A stretch of 38,327 bases of DNA, from contig JALFIX010000217.1 of NCBI GenBank assembly GCA_022775105.1, positions 1-38,327 on the forward strand, given 5' to 3'. The notes below the pieces were generated by a model. The model ran no database searches, was not told where the DNA came from, and was given only the letters and a program-made list of their open reading frames with translations. The DNA is from Prevotella sp. (GTDB taxonomy: Bacteria > Bacteroidota > Bacteroidia > Bacteroidales > Bacteroidaceae). Each line of letters opens with the position of its first letter. Within the stretch, counting starts at the first letter, position 1. The translations under genes were made by a program, and so were the position numbers. Positions 26,449-34,300 of this stretch are shown here, piece by piece.

Positions 26449-26479
26449 CAAAGTTACAACTTTTATTTTAGAACACAAA
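26449..26479 (-). promoter_or_regulatory. distal promoter of the C_GCAxxG_C_C gene
   Basis: Minus strand TTTG (26476-26479), a 19-bp gap and TAACTTTG (26449-26456): also a perfect match. Spaced 91 bp behind the proximal promoter, it suggests dual control. Confidence 0.65.
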
Positions 26480-26540
26480 AAAAAGCGGAAATTTATTCAA
26501 AACTATACAGAAATAACCCAGTGCCTCCGCAGTTACTCCC

Positions 26541-26659
26541 CACCAAAGTCGGTGATACCCCAATGTAAGTATATCCCCATAGCGGAGTTACACCGACTTT
26601 GGTGCGGAGGTTCACCGACTTTGGTGCAGAGGAACATTAGAGGATCACCGACTTTGGTG
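26541..26659. repeat. cluster of four 14-bp CACCGACTTTGGTG motifs
   Basis: CACCGACTTTGGTG occurs exactly at 26591-26604, 26613-26626 and 26646-26659, and inverted (CACCAAAGTCGGTG) at 26541-26554. Direct copies start 22 and 33 bp apart, i.e. multiples of 11. The inverted and first direct copies, with flanking CCTCCGC (26524-26530) and GCGGAGG (26604-26610), can form a long stem-loop. The motif itself is an imperfect palindrome (CACC...GGTG). No gene lies within it. Confidence 0.85.
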
Positions 26660-26714
26660 TTGACTTGCATTAGACTTACAGCATATTTACATGCTTTTAG
26701 GTGTTATGCTGATG

Positions 26715-26784
26715 CATAATGTTAAAATTAGGTTAAAATCCCGACGAACCATATAACTTTCATAAAATTTTCACTATCTTTGCA
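26715..26784 (+). repeat. 70-bp direct repeat R1 with promoter -7 box
   Basis: R1 is 69/70 identical to R2 at 27781-27850 (single T/C difference after GGTTAAAA). It ends in TATCTTTGCA, with the TATCTTTG box at 26775-26782 pointing right. The HEPN/MNT pair lies between R1 and R2. Transcription from R1 would run antisense into the HEPN gene. Confidence 0.9.
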
Positions 26785-26915
26785 CTCGGACTCGCAGACT
26801 CTTAAAAAGCCTACGCCGAGCCAAGCATGGAGAAGCCACCTCTTTATAAATAATAGGGGAAATGGCAACAAATCCATGACAAAGCGGAATATGACAGAAG
26901 CTTGTTGTAATTATA

Positions 26916-27317
26916 TCACGAAATCAGACGTCTAATCCCATCTACCAACTCCTGTGCTTTGGGGGTATATTCATCCACCATATCTTTGTCGCAGTAGATA
27001 AAATCATCGTAATCACTACTATGTCTCATTTCAAACAAACGGCTGAAAGTCTTGCCATAATCTTTTGGCAAAATCCCAGATGCTATAAAATGTAAACGGA
27101 ACATTGTCTTAACTCCTGCATGGGTTGTGGCTGATAATTCTCTTGATAGTAATGCCGCAACTACAGCATAATAGCAAGCATAATACAACCTATTGATAGC
27201 TGCATTATAATAAGAGGCATCAGACATGACCTTTGCCTCATCTAATGTTTGTTCAGCCCTTTGCAAACGATATTTAATCAAAGCTCTTCTGCTCTCTTCG
27301 TCCAATTTCCCTTTCAT
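26916..27317 (-). CDS. HEPN domain protein (partner of MNT nucleotidyltransferase)
   Basis: A 133-residue all-helical HEPN protein (PF05168-like). The signature INRLYYACYYAVVAALLSRE (about 41-60) is followed by ATTHAGVKTMFRLHF and FSRLFEMRHSSDYDDF. An R-x6-H (Arg59-His66) is present, but the canonical R-x4-6-H of HepT-type RNases in the C-terminal helices is not, so nuclease activity is doubtful. The gene overlaps the MNT gene by 4 nt (ATG within the stop region), which shows translational coupling. Together they resemble minimal nucleotidyltransferase/HEPN modules, some of which act as toxin-antitoxin pairs. Confidence 0.85.
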   Translation of the reverse strand: MKGKLDEESRRALIKYRLQRAEQTLDEAKVMSDASYYNAAINRLYYACYYAVVAALLSRELSATTHAGVKTMFRLHFIASGILPKDYGKTFSRLFEMRHSSDYDDFIYCDKDMVDEYTPKAQELVDGIRRLIS

Positions 27318-27628
27318 AGTTTTATTCCTTCGTTAGTAATATTAATATAAAAAGGGGTCTTGAACGGGCGGTTTTCCCATTGCTTTTTGAGCATTATCAT
27401 TGGGCTGATTATTACGCCGTGATTGAGTTCAATCTCATAAAGAGCTCCTGAGATTTCATCTTCTCGTTTAAGGTCACGTTTGTCACCATCTAACAGTATA
27501 AGTACATCAATATCACTCTCGGGGCAGGCATCGCCTCGAGCTTCCGATCCATACAAAATGGCAGTTGCCTTTGGAGCGGACTTGAATATTGTGTCACGTA
27601 TTTCCTTGACAATTTCCGGTCTTCTCAT
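27314..27628 (-). CDS. MNT-type minimal nucleotidyltransferase (antitoxin-like)
   Basis: A 104-residue nucleotidyltransferase of the pol-beta fold. The motif ILYGSEARGDACPESDIDVL supplies Gly27-Ser28 and the catalytic Asp39 and Asp41 (DxD). In characterised MntA-HepT pairs the MNT protein adenylylates the HEPN toxin; here that role is inferred. I chose the start at 27628 (MRRPEIVKEI). The frame is open to 27679, but a consensus promoter (27649-27680) lies within that extension. It is the first gene of the two-gene operon. Confidence 0.87.
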   Translation of the reverse strand: MRRPEIVKEIRDTIFKSAPKATAILYGSEARGDACPESDIDVLILLDGDKRDLKREDEISGALYEIELNHGVIISPMIMLKKQWENRPFKTPFYINITNEGIKL

Positions 27629-27648
27629 ATTGACATCCTTATTTACTG

Positions 27649-27680
27649 CAAAAGTACGGCTTTTATTTGAATTGTGCAAG
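27649..27680 (-). promoter_or_regulatory. promoter of the MNT-HEPN operon
   Basis: Minus strand CTTG (27677-27680), a 20-bp gap and TACTTTTG (27649-27656), about 20 bp before the chosen MNT start. It overlaps the open frame upstream and so decides the start codon. Confidence 0.7.
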
Positions 27681-27780
27681 GAATTTGAAAGAAAAGTGAG
27701 GAAAGAAGGATGTTATTTAACAGTTATTGGATGTCATAAAGGGAATATCACAAACATACGAAGTCGCTACTTGTGGCTAT

Positions 27781-27850
27781 CATAATGTTAAAATTAGGTT
27801 AAAACCCCGACGAACCATATAACTTTCATAAAATTTTCACTATCTTTGCA
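27781..27850 (+). repeat. 70-bp direct repeat R2 with promoter -7 box for the seven-gene operon
   Basis: This is the second copy of the R1 repeat (69/70 identical). TATCTTTG at 27841-27848 matches TAnnTTTG and points toward the operon; the -33 region lacks TTTG. The predicted leader is about 395 nt, long for this phylum. Confidence 0.85.
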
Positions 27851-27879
27851 ACTGCTTTAGCCTGCAGAAGTTCCACATG

Positions 27880-28172
27880 GGATAGCGGGCGGGGCAGACT
27901 TTATGGAAAGAGCGTTTACCTGACGCTTGTCTTTGACTATCCGTAATCTCGCAAGTTACATTATCGTCAGAAGACAAGACAATGGTAGATGCTCACGGTT
28001 GGTATATATCTGCCGTATTTCAAGATTGCCGATTATTTGGTTGTCTTGAAGTTGGTTATATATATATGCCATAGCGTGGGCTTCTGCATTGTCCGTCTTG
28101 ACGATAAGGGCAATGCGAGAGCCTTGGATAGTGAGATGGGCAAGGGGGAGATTCCCACGCTATCTTTTTATT
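27880..28172 (+). ncRNA. candidate structured leader RNA or small RNA (two folded domains)
   Basis: Domain 1: GGATAG (27880-27885) pairs with CTATCC (27937-27942), enclosing AAAG-AGCGT (27907-27915) with ACGCT (27923-27927) and CTTT (27931-27934). Domain 2 is a three-way junction. A perfect 10-bp outer stem, ATAGCGTGGG (28071-28080) with CCCACGCTAT (28154-28163), encloses GCATTGTCC/GGGCAATGC (28086-28094/28108-28116) and CCTTG/CAAGG (28122-28126/28141-28145). TCTTTTTATTT follows at once. Such a fold plus U-run could be the 3' end of a small RNA or an attenuator before the operon. I do not recognise it as a known RNA family. Confidence 0.5.
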
Positions 28173-28251
28173 TAGCCTAAAAACAATTGCTTAATTGCCG
28201 AATTTGGGAATTCTGTCGGTCAAATATTGTAATGGAGATTTGTCGAATCCA

Positions 28252-29514
28252 ATGAAAAAAATCATCGTTGTTATGGCTCTCGGTATGATAGCCTTGCTTA
28301 TTATTAGCTCTGTTGGGGGATGTTCCGTTTGTTCTAATCCAACTCATGGCAAGTGGTTTGGAGAGGATGGTAGCAGAATCAAGGACACATCTCTAACTAA
28401 TAAAGATTCTTTCCTTATAAGAATTCCTTCAAAGGTGCATTTTTATATGGAGGCTTCAGGCAGTATGAACGGTTTTTTGAGAGGTGGAGTGCCCACTGAT
28501 TTCAAGAAAGATGTTTGGCAGGTGATTAATTATTACAGCAATTATGTCCCTTGTATTAGTGTTTTATCGTCTGATGGAGGCAAAACCAATGCATTGAAAT
28601 TTGGTGTAAGCCAGTTTCAAAATCCGTTTAATAGTGGAGGATTCGTATGTGGACAGTCAACAAACTTGCACAATATGATTAAAGATATAATGAGTGATTT
28701 CGATTCAGATAATGACGAAGTTGCCGTATTCGTTTCTGACATGGAATATGACCCGGTTGGAGCTGTGGCTCCACAGGTGCTTGCCTCTGTGTTTGCTACT
28801 GATATGGCTACTACTTTTGCAAATTTCAGGAGATCTGTATCTTTGGTTGCTGCGATATCTAATAGTGTTGACAAACAAGGAAATATACAGACGACCCAAA
28901 GACCTTATTACTATTTGATTATGGGTAAGGCAGAATGCGTGGCAAGCGTGAGGAATTGTATATCTTCAATGCTTGATGCCAACAATCATTTTATTGATAA
29001 CATTGAAACAGGGTTTGATTACGGTAAAGTGCCATATTCAATTTCAAGTTATGCAGGATGCGTTCAGGTTGGCAAAGACCCTTCTTTTCACTCAATAACG
29101 AGTGCTGGTTGCAAAATTGTTCTCGGGCTTAAACTTGAAAACTACAGGTGGCTTTTATCTACGGACAAAGATGTTATGCAACGCTCTTTTAAGATAAAAG
29201 GTATTAATGGGACGAAAGTAACTGTTGACAGCATATCTTACGACATAAAGAATGTTGTTGACAACCAACTCAAAAGAGATGCAACGGCATTAGTTCATTT
29301 AAGTGTAAATCAAATGCCATACGACTGCGATATTCTTCAGTGGTATCTGGATATTCCTGTAACAGATAATAGCAAATTAGCCCATCTGTTTACAGATACG
29401 CCTAATTCTTTGGAGCAAACATTTTCGCTTAAAGAGTTCATTATTGGAATGTTCAGGGCCAGTTTGGTATGTACTTACGGAAAGGAAAACTATATTCACA
29501 TTTCAAAGCAATAA
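28252..29514 (+). CDS. lipoprotein with von Willebrand factor A-like domain (operon gene 1)
   Basis: A 420-residue predicted lipoprotein. The signal MKKIIVVMALGMIALLIISS with lipobox VGGC (Cys24) decides the start at 28252 over the upstream Met at 28195. After it, KVHFYMEASGSMNGFL (62-75) is a strand ending in a MIDAS-like ExSxS (Glu67, Ser69, Ser71; usual form DxSxS). STNLHNMI gives the MIDAS Thr (137), and VAVFVSDMEYD gives the third MIDAS Asp (163). The fold is therefore vWA-like with Glu in the first position. The C-terminal 200 residues are unassigned. It probably sits in the periplasm or on the outer membrane and binds a partner through a metal site. It is the first gene of a seven-gene operon; the next gene starts 12 nt later. 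Confidence 0.75.
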   Translation: MKKIIVVMALGMIALLIISSVGGCSVCSNPTHGKWFGEDGSRIKDTSLTNKDSFLIRIPSKVHFYMEASGSMNGFLRGGVPTDFKKDVWQVINYYSNYVPCISVLSSDGGKTNALKFGVSQFQNPFNSGGFVCGQSTNLHNMIKDIMSDFDSDNDEVAVFVSDMEYDPVGAVAPQVLASVFATDMATTFANFRRSVSLVAAISNSVDKQGNIQTTQRPYYYLIMGKAECVASVRNCISSMLDANNHFIDNIETGFDYGKVPYSISSYAGCVQVGKDPSFHSITSAGCKIVLGLKLENYRWLLSTDKDVMQRSFKIKGINGTKVTVDSISYDIKNVVDNQLKRDATALVHLSVNQMPYDCDILQWYLDIPVTDNSKLAHLFTDTPNSLEQTFSLKEFIIGMFRASLVCTYGKENYIHISKQ

Positions 29515-29526
29515 AAATCAATAATT

Positions 29527-29976
29527 ATGGATTTGTCAACATTTTACGGATGGTTCGGAGTTAACTCCGCGTCATTAATTGATGCGAATAAAGACAATAA
29601 TATGGGTGATTCTGCTATGATTGCCTGGGCAAACTTGTCTCAATGGACAATATTGTTTTTTGCAGGGATGGTAATATTGTCGGTATTATCAGCAATTTAC
29701 TATTATACAGAATACAACAACCAACCCAAAAGACATTATACACCTAATCAATGGATGATAATTGGATTGGCAATTGTTGCTTTTGTTTTTTTATTGACAT
29801 TAGGTTGTGCATATTGTATTGAAAGGACAAATGCCATCAATGGATTAATTGCATTAGAGTTAAAACTATCGTCATGTAACGCAATATATGCAGCCGGAAT
29901 TTATGTTCTTGTATCATTTATATGGTGCAATATACCTGAATTACCAACGAATGCATACAGATTTTTAAAAATATAA
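29527..29976 (+). CDS. small membrane protein with three TM segments (operon gene 2)
   Basis: A 149-residue protein I do not recognise. Hydrophobic segments lie at about 38-60 (LSQWTILFFAGMVILSVLSA), 75-97 (WMIIGLAIVAFVFLLTLGCA) and 118-136 (IYAAGIYVLVSFIWC). The first 30 residues are polar and start MDLSTFYGWFGVNSASLID. It has no signal peptide and no catalytic motif. Tight spacing (12 nt before, 15 nt after) shows it belongs to the operon, where it could help anchor the cytoskeletal-like proteins or seat the motor in the inner membrane (inference). Confidence 0.7.
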   Translation: MDLSTFYGWFGVNSASLIDANKDNNMGDSAMIAWANLSQWTILFFAGMVILSVLSAIYYYTEYNNQPKRHYTPNQWMIIGLAIVAFVFLLTLGCAYCIERTNAINGLIALELKLSSCNAIYAAGIYVLVSFIWCNIPELPTNAYRFLKI

Positions 29977-29991
29977 ATAACAGACATAAAT

Positions 29992-31365
29992 ATGAACAAG
30001 AAAGTATTTGTTTTCTGTATTGGCGGCACTGGCGAGCGTGTTATGAAAAGCATAACAATGCTTATGGCAGCTGGAATGAGTACCAATGGTTATACGGTTA
30101 TTCCGATAATCATTGACCCGCATCTTGACCTTGACGAAAAGAAAAACCTTCAAAATCTTATAGACAAATACAGAGAGATATACCAAAGTGTTAAATTGGA
30201 TGGCAAAAGCCCCATTGGCTTCTTCAATTCAGAGATGGAATTGATTAATGCAATTGACACGCAGATAAATAATACTGACAAGGCATTGGGTGAAGACCGT
30301 TCGTTTGGGGAATATCTGAATATCGGGAATTTGAACATTTCAAGTATTAATAATTATCTTGTACAGACTATGTTCACCCAAGATAATCTTAACAGCAAGT
30401 TGTCCGTCGGATTTAGGGGAAATCCTAATGTGGGTACAGTCGTGTTACAGGAGATGCTTGAAGGAGCGGCATGGTTCAAGTCATTTAAAAACCATTGCGG
30501 TCAGCATGACAGGGTGTTCATTATCGGTTCTATCTTTGGTGGAACTGGAGCCTCTGGCTATCCTCTATTAGAACGCAAGATTCGTTCATCTATTGAATCC
30601 CAAACCGTATCCGAAGTTTTTATGGGTGCGGTAACTGTACTTCCATATTATGGACTAACAGATCCAAAGAAGAACAACAGCAAGATAGATTCCGGAAACT
30701 TTATGACCAAGGCAAAGGCGGCATTAGCCTATTACGAACATACGGTAAAATCAGATTTGTTGTATTACGTAGGCGAAACGACATTGCAAGCTTTCCACGA
30801 GAATGATGAGCAGAAACAGGAAGACGAGACCAATTTCACGGAATTGGTTGCTGCAACGGCCTTGTTTGACTTCTTGCAAAGGTCAAAGCCCCAGTCAAGA
30901 CAATACCTCACCCGTGCTATACAAGAGGATGTGGTGTCCTTGGATTTGTCAACATTAGGAAAAGGCTATGCCCCATTAGTTAAACACTTGGCAGATTTCA
31001 AGATTTTGCATTTACTGCTTGGTATATTGCCTAATGAGAAATATTTTCCTCTTAAACAGACACGGGGATTCGATGCAAGTTTCTACAATAATGACTTGCA
31101 TTCCTTGAATGAGTTTATGGAATCTTTTTCAAAATGGTATAAAGAACTGTCTATGAAGAAAAGGGCATTCGGCCCTGTTTCAGATGTCAGTCCCAATAAT
31201 ATGACAAATATTATAATGAATTACAGAGGTTTGGACGCGCTGGATGATTCCTATTATTTATTGGAGATGATAAAAAATTCCAAACAGATGACATCAAACA
31301 AAATGAGGGATTTTCTGGAGTATGCATTCAAAGCAATTGATAACTACACTAAAAAAGTAAATTAA
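29992..31365 (+). CDS. tubulin/FtsZ-like GTPase (Tubulin_2-like; operon gene 3)
   Basis: A 457-residue soluble protein. The N-terminus reads KKVFVFCIGGTGERVMKSI, a beta strand followed by a glycine loop (11-14) at the position of the first nucleotide loop of tubulin/FtsZ. RVFIIGSIFGGTGASGYPLL (174-193) carries the T4-type GGTGxS loop, the hallmark of the superfamily, and FMGAVTVLPYYGL follows as the next core strand. This pattern fits the Tubulin_2 (PF13809) branch of conflict- and envelope-associated tubulins rather than FtsZ, whose T4 loop lies much earlier. It probably binds GTP and may polymerise. It lies 15 nt after the TM protein and 7 nt before the actin-like ATPase. A dinucleotide-binding Rossmann protein is the alternative, but two correctly placed glycine loops argue for tubulin. 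Confidence 0.72.
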   Translation: MNKKVFVFCIGGTGERVMKSITMLMAAGMSTNGYTVIPIIIDPHLDLDEKKNLQNLIDKYREIYQSVKLDGKSPIGFFNSEMELINAIDTQINNTDKALGEDRSFGEYLNIGNLNISSINNYLVQTMFTQDNLNSKLSVGFRGNPNVGTVVLQEMLEGAAWFKSFKNHCGQHDRVFIIGSIFGGTGASGYPLLERKIRSSIESQTVSEVFMGAVTVLPYYGLTDPKKNNSKIDSGNFMTKAKAALAYYEHTVKSDLLYYVGETTLQAFHENDEQKQEDETNFTELVAATALFDFLQRSKPQSRQYLTRAIQEDVVSLDLSTLGKGYAPLVKHLADFKILHLLLGILPNEKYFPLKQTRGFDASFYNNDLHSLNEFMESFSKWYKELSMKKRAFGPVSDVSPNNMTNIIMNYRGLDALDDSYYLLEMIKNSKQMTSNKMRDFLEYAFKAIDNYTKKVN

Positions 31366-31372
31366 CAGTTTT

Positions 31373-34300
31373 ATGGCAAGCATAGATTTATGTATCATCG
31401 ACCGCGGAATACAAGGCACGGAATGGACGGCACAAAATACAGGGATTCAAGCTTCGCAGCTTGACAAGATAAAAGAAACTCGTACAGACAACAGTGGGGC
31501 TTTGAACTCATTGCCTACTCCATTTGCGAGATTCTTTGTGGTGAAAGAGGCGTTTCGTCGTATCACGGAAGAAAAAAGGCATAAGGATTATTATGCCGGT
31601 CTTGCATATACCCGACTTGTATCTGACTGCCTTGATGTGTTTGAACTGTTGTTCAATAAGAAGTATCATGAGAATCAGTGGGGAGACAAGGAAAGAATAG
31701 TTATTAAGGAGTGGAATAAGGATGAACAACTGAATGAACTAAAGAATAATGTTCCTATTCTATACAATGCCATAGTGGCGTCATATAATGAAGATATAAA
31801 TGAAGATAAACTATTCTTTGTAGTATTGGAAAAAGACGGGAAAGAGTTCTTGCTGGCTACAAGTTCGCCTATGACTGGTTTTGTAACTCCTCCGGACATT
31901 GACAAATATGATGTAAAAGAAAATAACACAGATTCTGTGAAATTCCGTGGAGAGCAATACAACAATCTGTTCATATCCAGGAAGAATGGCAAGGGAGCGT
32001 ATTTTCGTGATGTGCTCTTGTTTGAAGACCGTGACAAGGATTTCAAGAATTATATGTATCAGCTTTTCGGAACAGGGTCACTTGACGAACGTTTTCAGGT
32101 GATTCGTGACTATATACTAATGTTCGGAAACGATACAGACATAAGAAATAATTATCAGTTGCGAACGGAATATGTATTCACGGAATATAATTCTCAACTT
32201 TTGATTAATGGGCTAAATGTAAGCTATAATGACGAAATTGACATTAACAGCTTCTTTATGCCAAAACTTGTACGCCTGCCTTTTAAGATTAACAAAGAAA
32301 ACTATGTGGGCATAACCTATGAACGCGACCCCAAAGAGAGGGACTATGACTATTTGATACCTTTAAGAAGTGAGGCTTTGGTTTATCTCGACCAAGGCTT
32401 GGCTACATGCGTATGTCAGATTAAGCCATATAGTGTGGTTGTCAAGTTCAAATACAATGGCAATGAGTACAAAAAAGAATATGGGCATTGTGATATATAC
32501 GATTTGAAGGATAATGCCAAGTACTTAAATATTGGATTGTTCCCTAACATCTTGTCGCTGATAGAATCAGAGAATAACTATTTTAAGGTAGCGTTGTCTT
32601 TTGCCGACTTAAATGAAGAATATGGGACTCCAATGGATGTTAAACTTTTATTCTTCAAAAAAGACGCTAATGGTATCTTCGCTGAGATTAATGAGGTTTC
32701 AAAGGAAAAAGTGGGTATGGCAAAGAATGGTGTTTTGCCAGCTGTGGTCAGATCCGAGCAAAGAAGGGATACTGATACGGATTGCACTTCCAAGTATTAC
32801 GAAATCTTTAATTCTGGCTTTGATGCTGTTGAATTTAATGTAGAAGGGAATGAAGGCTTTATCCTGCCGAAGTGGAAACAGGCTGAAAGGAGCAATGACA
32901 GTTATACATACGCCATAGACTTGGGAACATCCAACACCTTTGTGTCGAGGAAAAAGGATAATGAAGACAATATGCCGGAAATGTTCTCAATGAATAAACC
33001 TATGGTGTCTTACCTTCACGAATACGACGAAAACACCCAGTACTCATTGGTTTCAAATATTGAAGAATCTATGATTGGCGGATGTCGTGAAATAATGAAA
33101 ACGGAGTTCGTGCCTCCGTTTGTTGACGGTTTTGACTATAAATTCCCAATAAGGACTGCAATCTGTAAGGCAAGCAATAAAGCAGACAAACCCGCTTTGT
33201 TTGATAACCACAATATTGCTTTCTTCTATGAAAAAATGTTGGAAAAGACACTACAGGATTGTATTACAGATATTAAATGGGAACAGGACGAAGAGCCTGT
33301 CAGGATTTTTATCCAAGAACTTATGCTCATTATTAAATGTGATGTGCTTCAACGTAATGGTATTCTGAACCAAACGAAGATTATTTGGTTCAGGCCATTG
33401 AGCTTTTCAGGAAAGACCAGGCGAATGTATGATAGATTATGGAATGAACTGCCTAAGCAATTCCTGTTTACAGACAATGTGAACTGTTATACTGAGTCTG
33501 AAGCTCCTTACTATTATTTCAAAAAGATGGACGAGGTGAGGAATACGGATTCCGTTGCTATTATTGACATCGGAGGAGGTTCAACTGACTATGTATATTT
33601 CAGCGAGAACAAACCTCTTTCGGCAACTTCCGTTCATTTCGGTTGTGACGTCCTATGGGGTAATGGTCACAATGAATTTGGAAATGCCAGAGAAAACGGT
33701 ATATATAATAAGTTGGTTGGCAACGTAGATTGGGGGGATATGGACTATTACCGCAAACTGGAGTCTGAAATGAAGGCTAATCCCAAATGCAGCACTACCG
33801 ATATAATCAATTTCTGGCTTGGTAATAGTAAATATAATGATGTGTTGGATAGACTGCATAGTTTATATCTTCCTTTGTTTGTATATCATTTTACGGCTAT
33901 ACTATTCCATATATCTCATTTGTACAAATACAAGGGATATGCAGCACCACGAACTATTGTATTCAGTGGCAATGGCAGTAGGTATATTGACAATTTCATA
34001 ACAGATGACCAAATGGTTATTGAGGAGATTGTTACAGCGATATTTTCAGATATCTATGGTAGTATAGAAAAAATTCATGTCTTGTTGCCCAAGACCAGAA
34101 AGGAAAGTACTTGCTATGGAGGACTATATCGTTCAAAATCGCTTGATGAAATTATTCCGACACATTACCAAGGGGTTGACAAGAAATATGAGAATGTGGG
34201 AGACATGAATTCTGACAAAGCAATGAAAGATATGCTTATGCATCGATATGCGTCAATGAATAATCTGTATGGAAAGATTCTTGATATACTAAAACGTAAA

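Larger units (their letters stand above)
26309..26915. other. 607-bp gene-free region at the border of the accessory segment
   Basis: I see no coding sequence. The region holds two minus-strand promoters for the C_GCAxxG gene (26358-26388 and 26449-26479), a cluster of four CACCGACTTTGGTG motifs (26541-26659), the first 70-bp direct repeat with a promoter box (26715-26784), and about 130 bp with no recognisable feature up to the HEPN gene stop. Confidence 0.7.
27680..28251. other. 572-bp non-coding region: R2 promoter and long leader of the seven-gene operon
   Basis: The region contains about 100 bp without features, then direct repeat R2 (27781-27850). After it come a first foldable domain (27880-27942) and a second one (28071-28163) ending in a T-run. 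About 80 bp of AT-rich DNA lead to the first ATG of the operon. A 63-codon frame at 27989-28180 runs through the folded part and is not convincing as a gene. I see no good -33/-7 pair between 28170 and 28252, so the R2 promoter is the best candidate for the operon. Confidence 0.6.

Noticed and set aside
26541..26659. CRISPR array
   Set aside because: The repeats are only 14 bp, spacings of 8-36 bp are not spacer-like, one unit is inverted, and no cas genes are nearby.
26785..26915. tRNA or small RNA gene after repeat R1
   Set aside because: CTCGG/CCGAG and a few other short pairings exist, but no cloverleaf, no CCA and no terminator. Only the R1 promoter box supports transcription.
26916..27628. 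Calling the HEPN/MNT pair a proven RNase toxin-antitoxin
   Set aside because: The canonical R-x4-6-H of HepT toxins is not seen at the usual C-terminal position; only an R-x6-H at 59-66. The pair is described without asserting nuclease activity.
27989..28180. 63-codon open frame with start and stop on the plus strand
   Set aside because: It lies inside the foldable leader, has no ribosome-binding site or recognisable domain, and every part of its 3' half is explained by RNA stems. A small leader peptide cannot be excluded.
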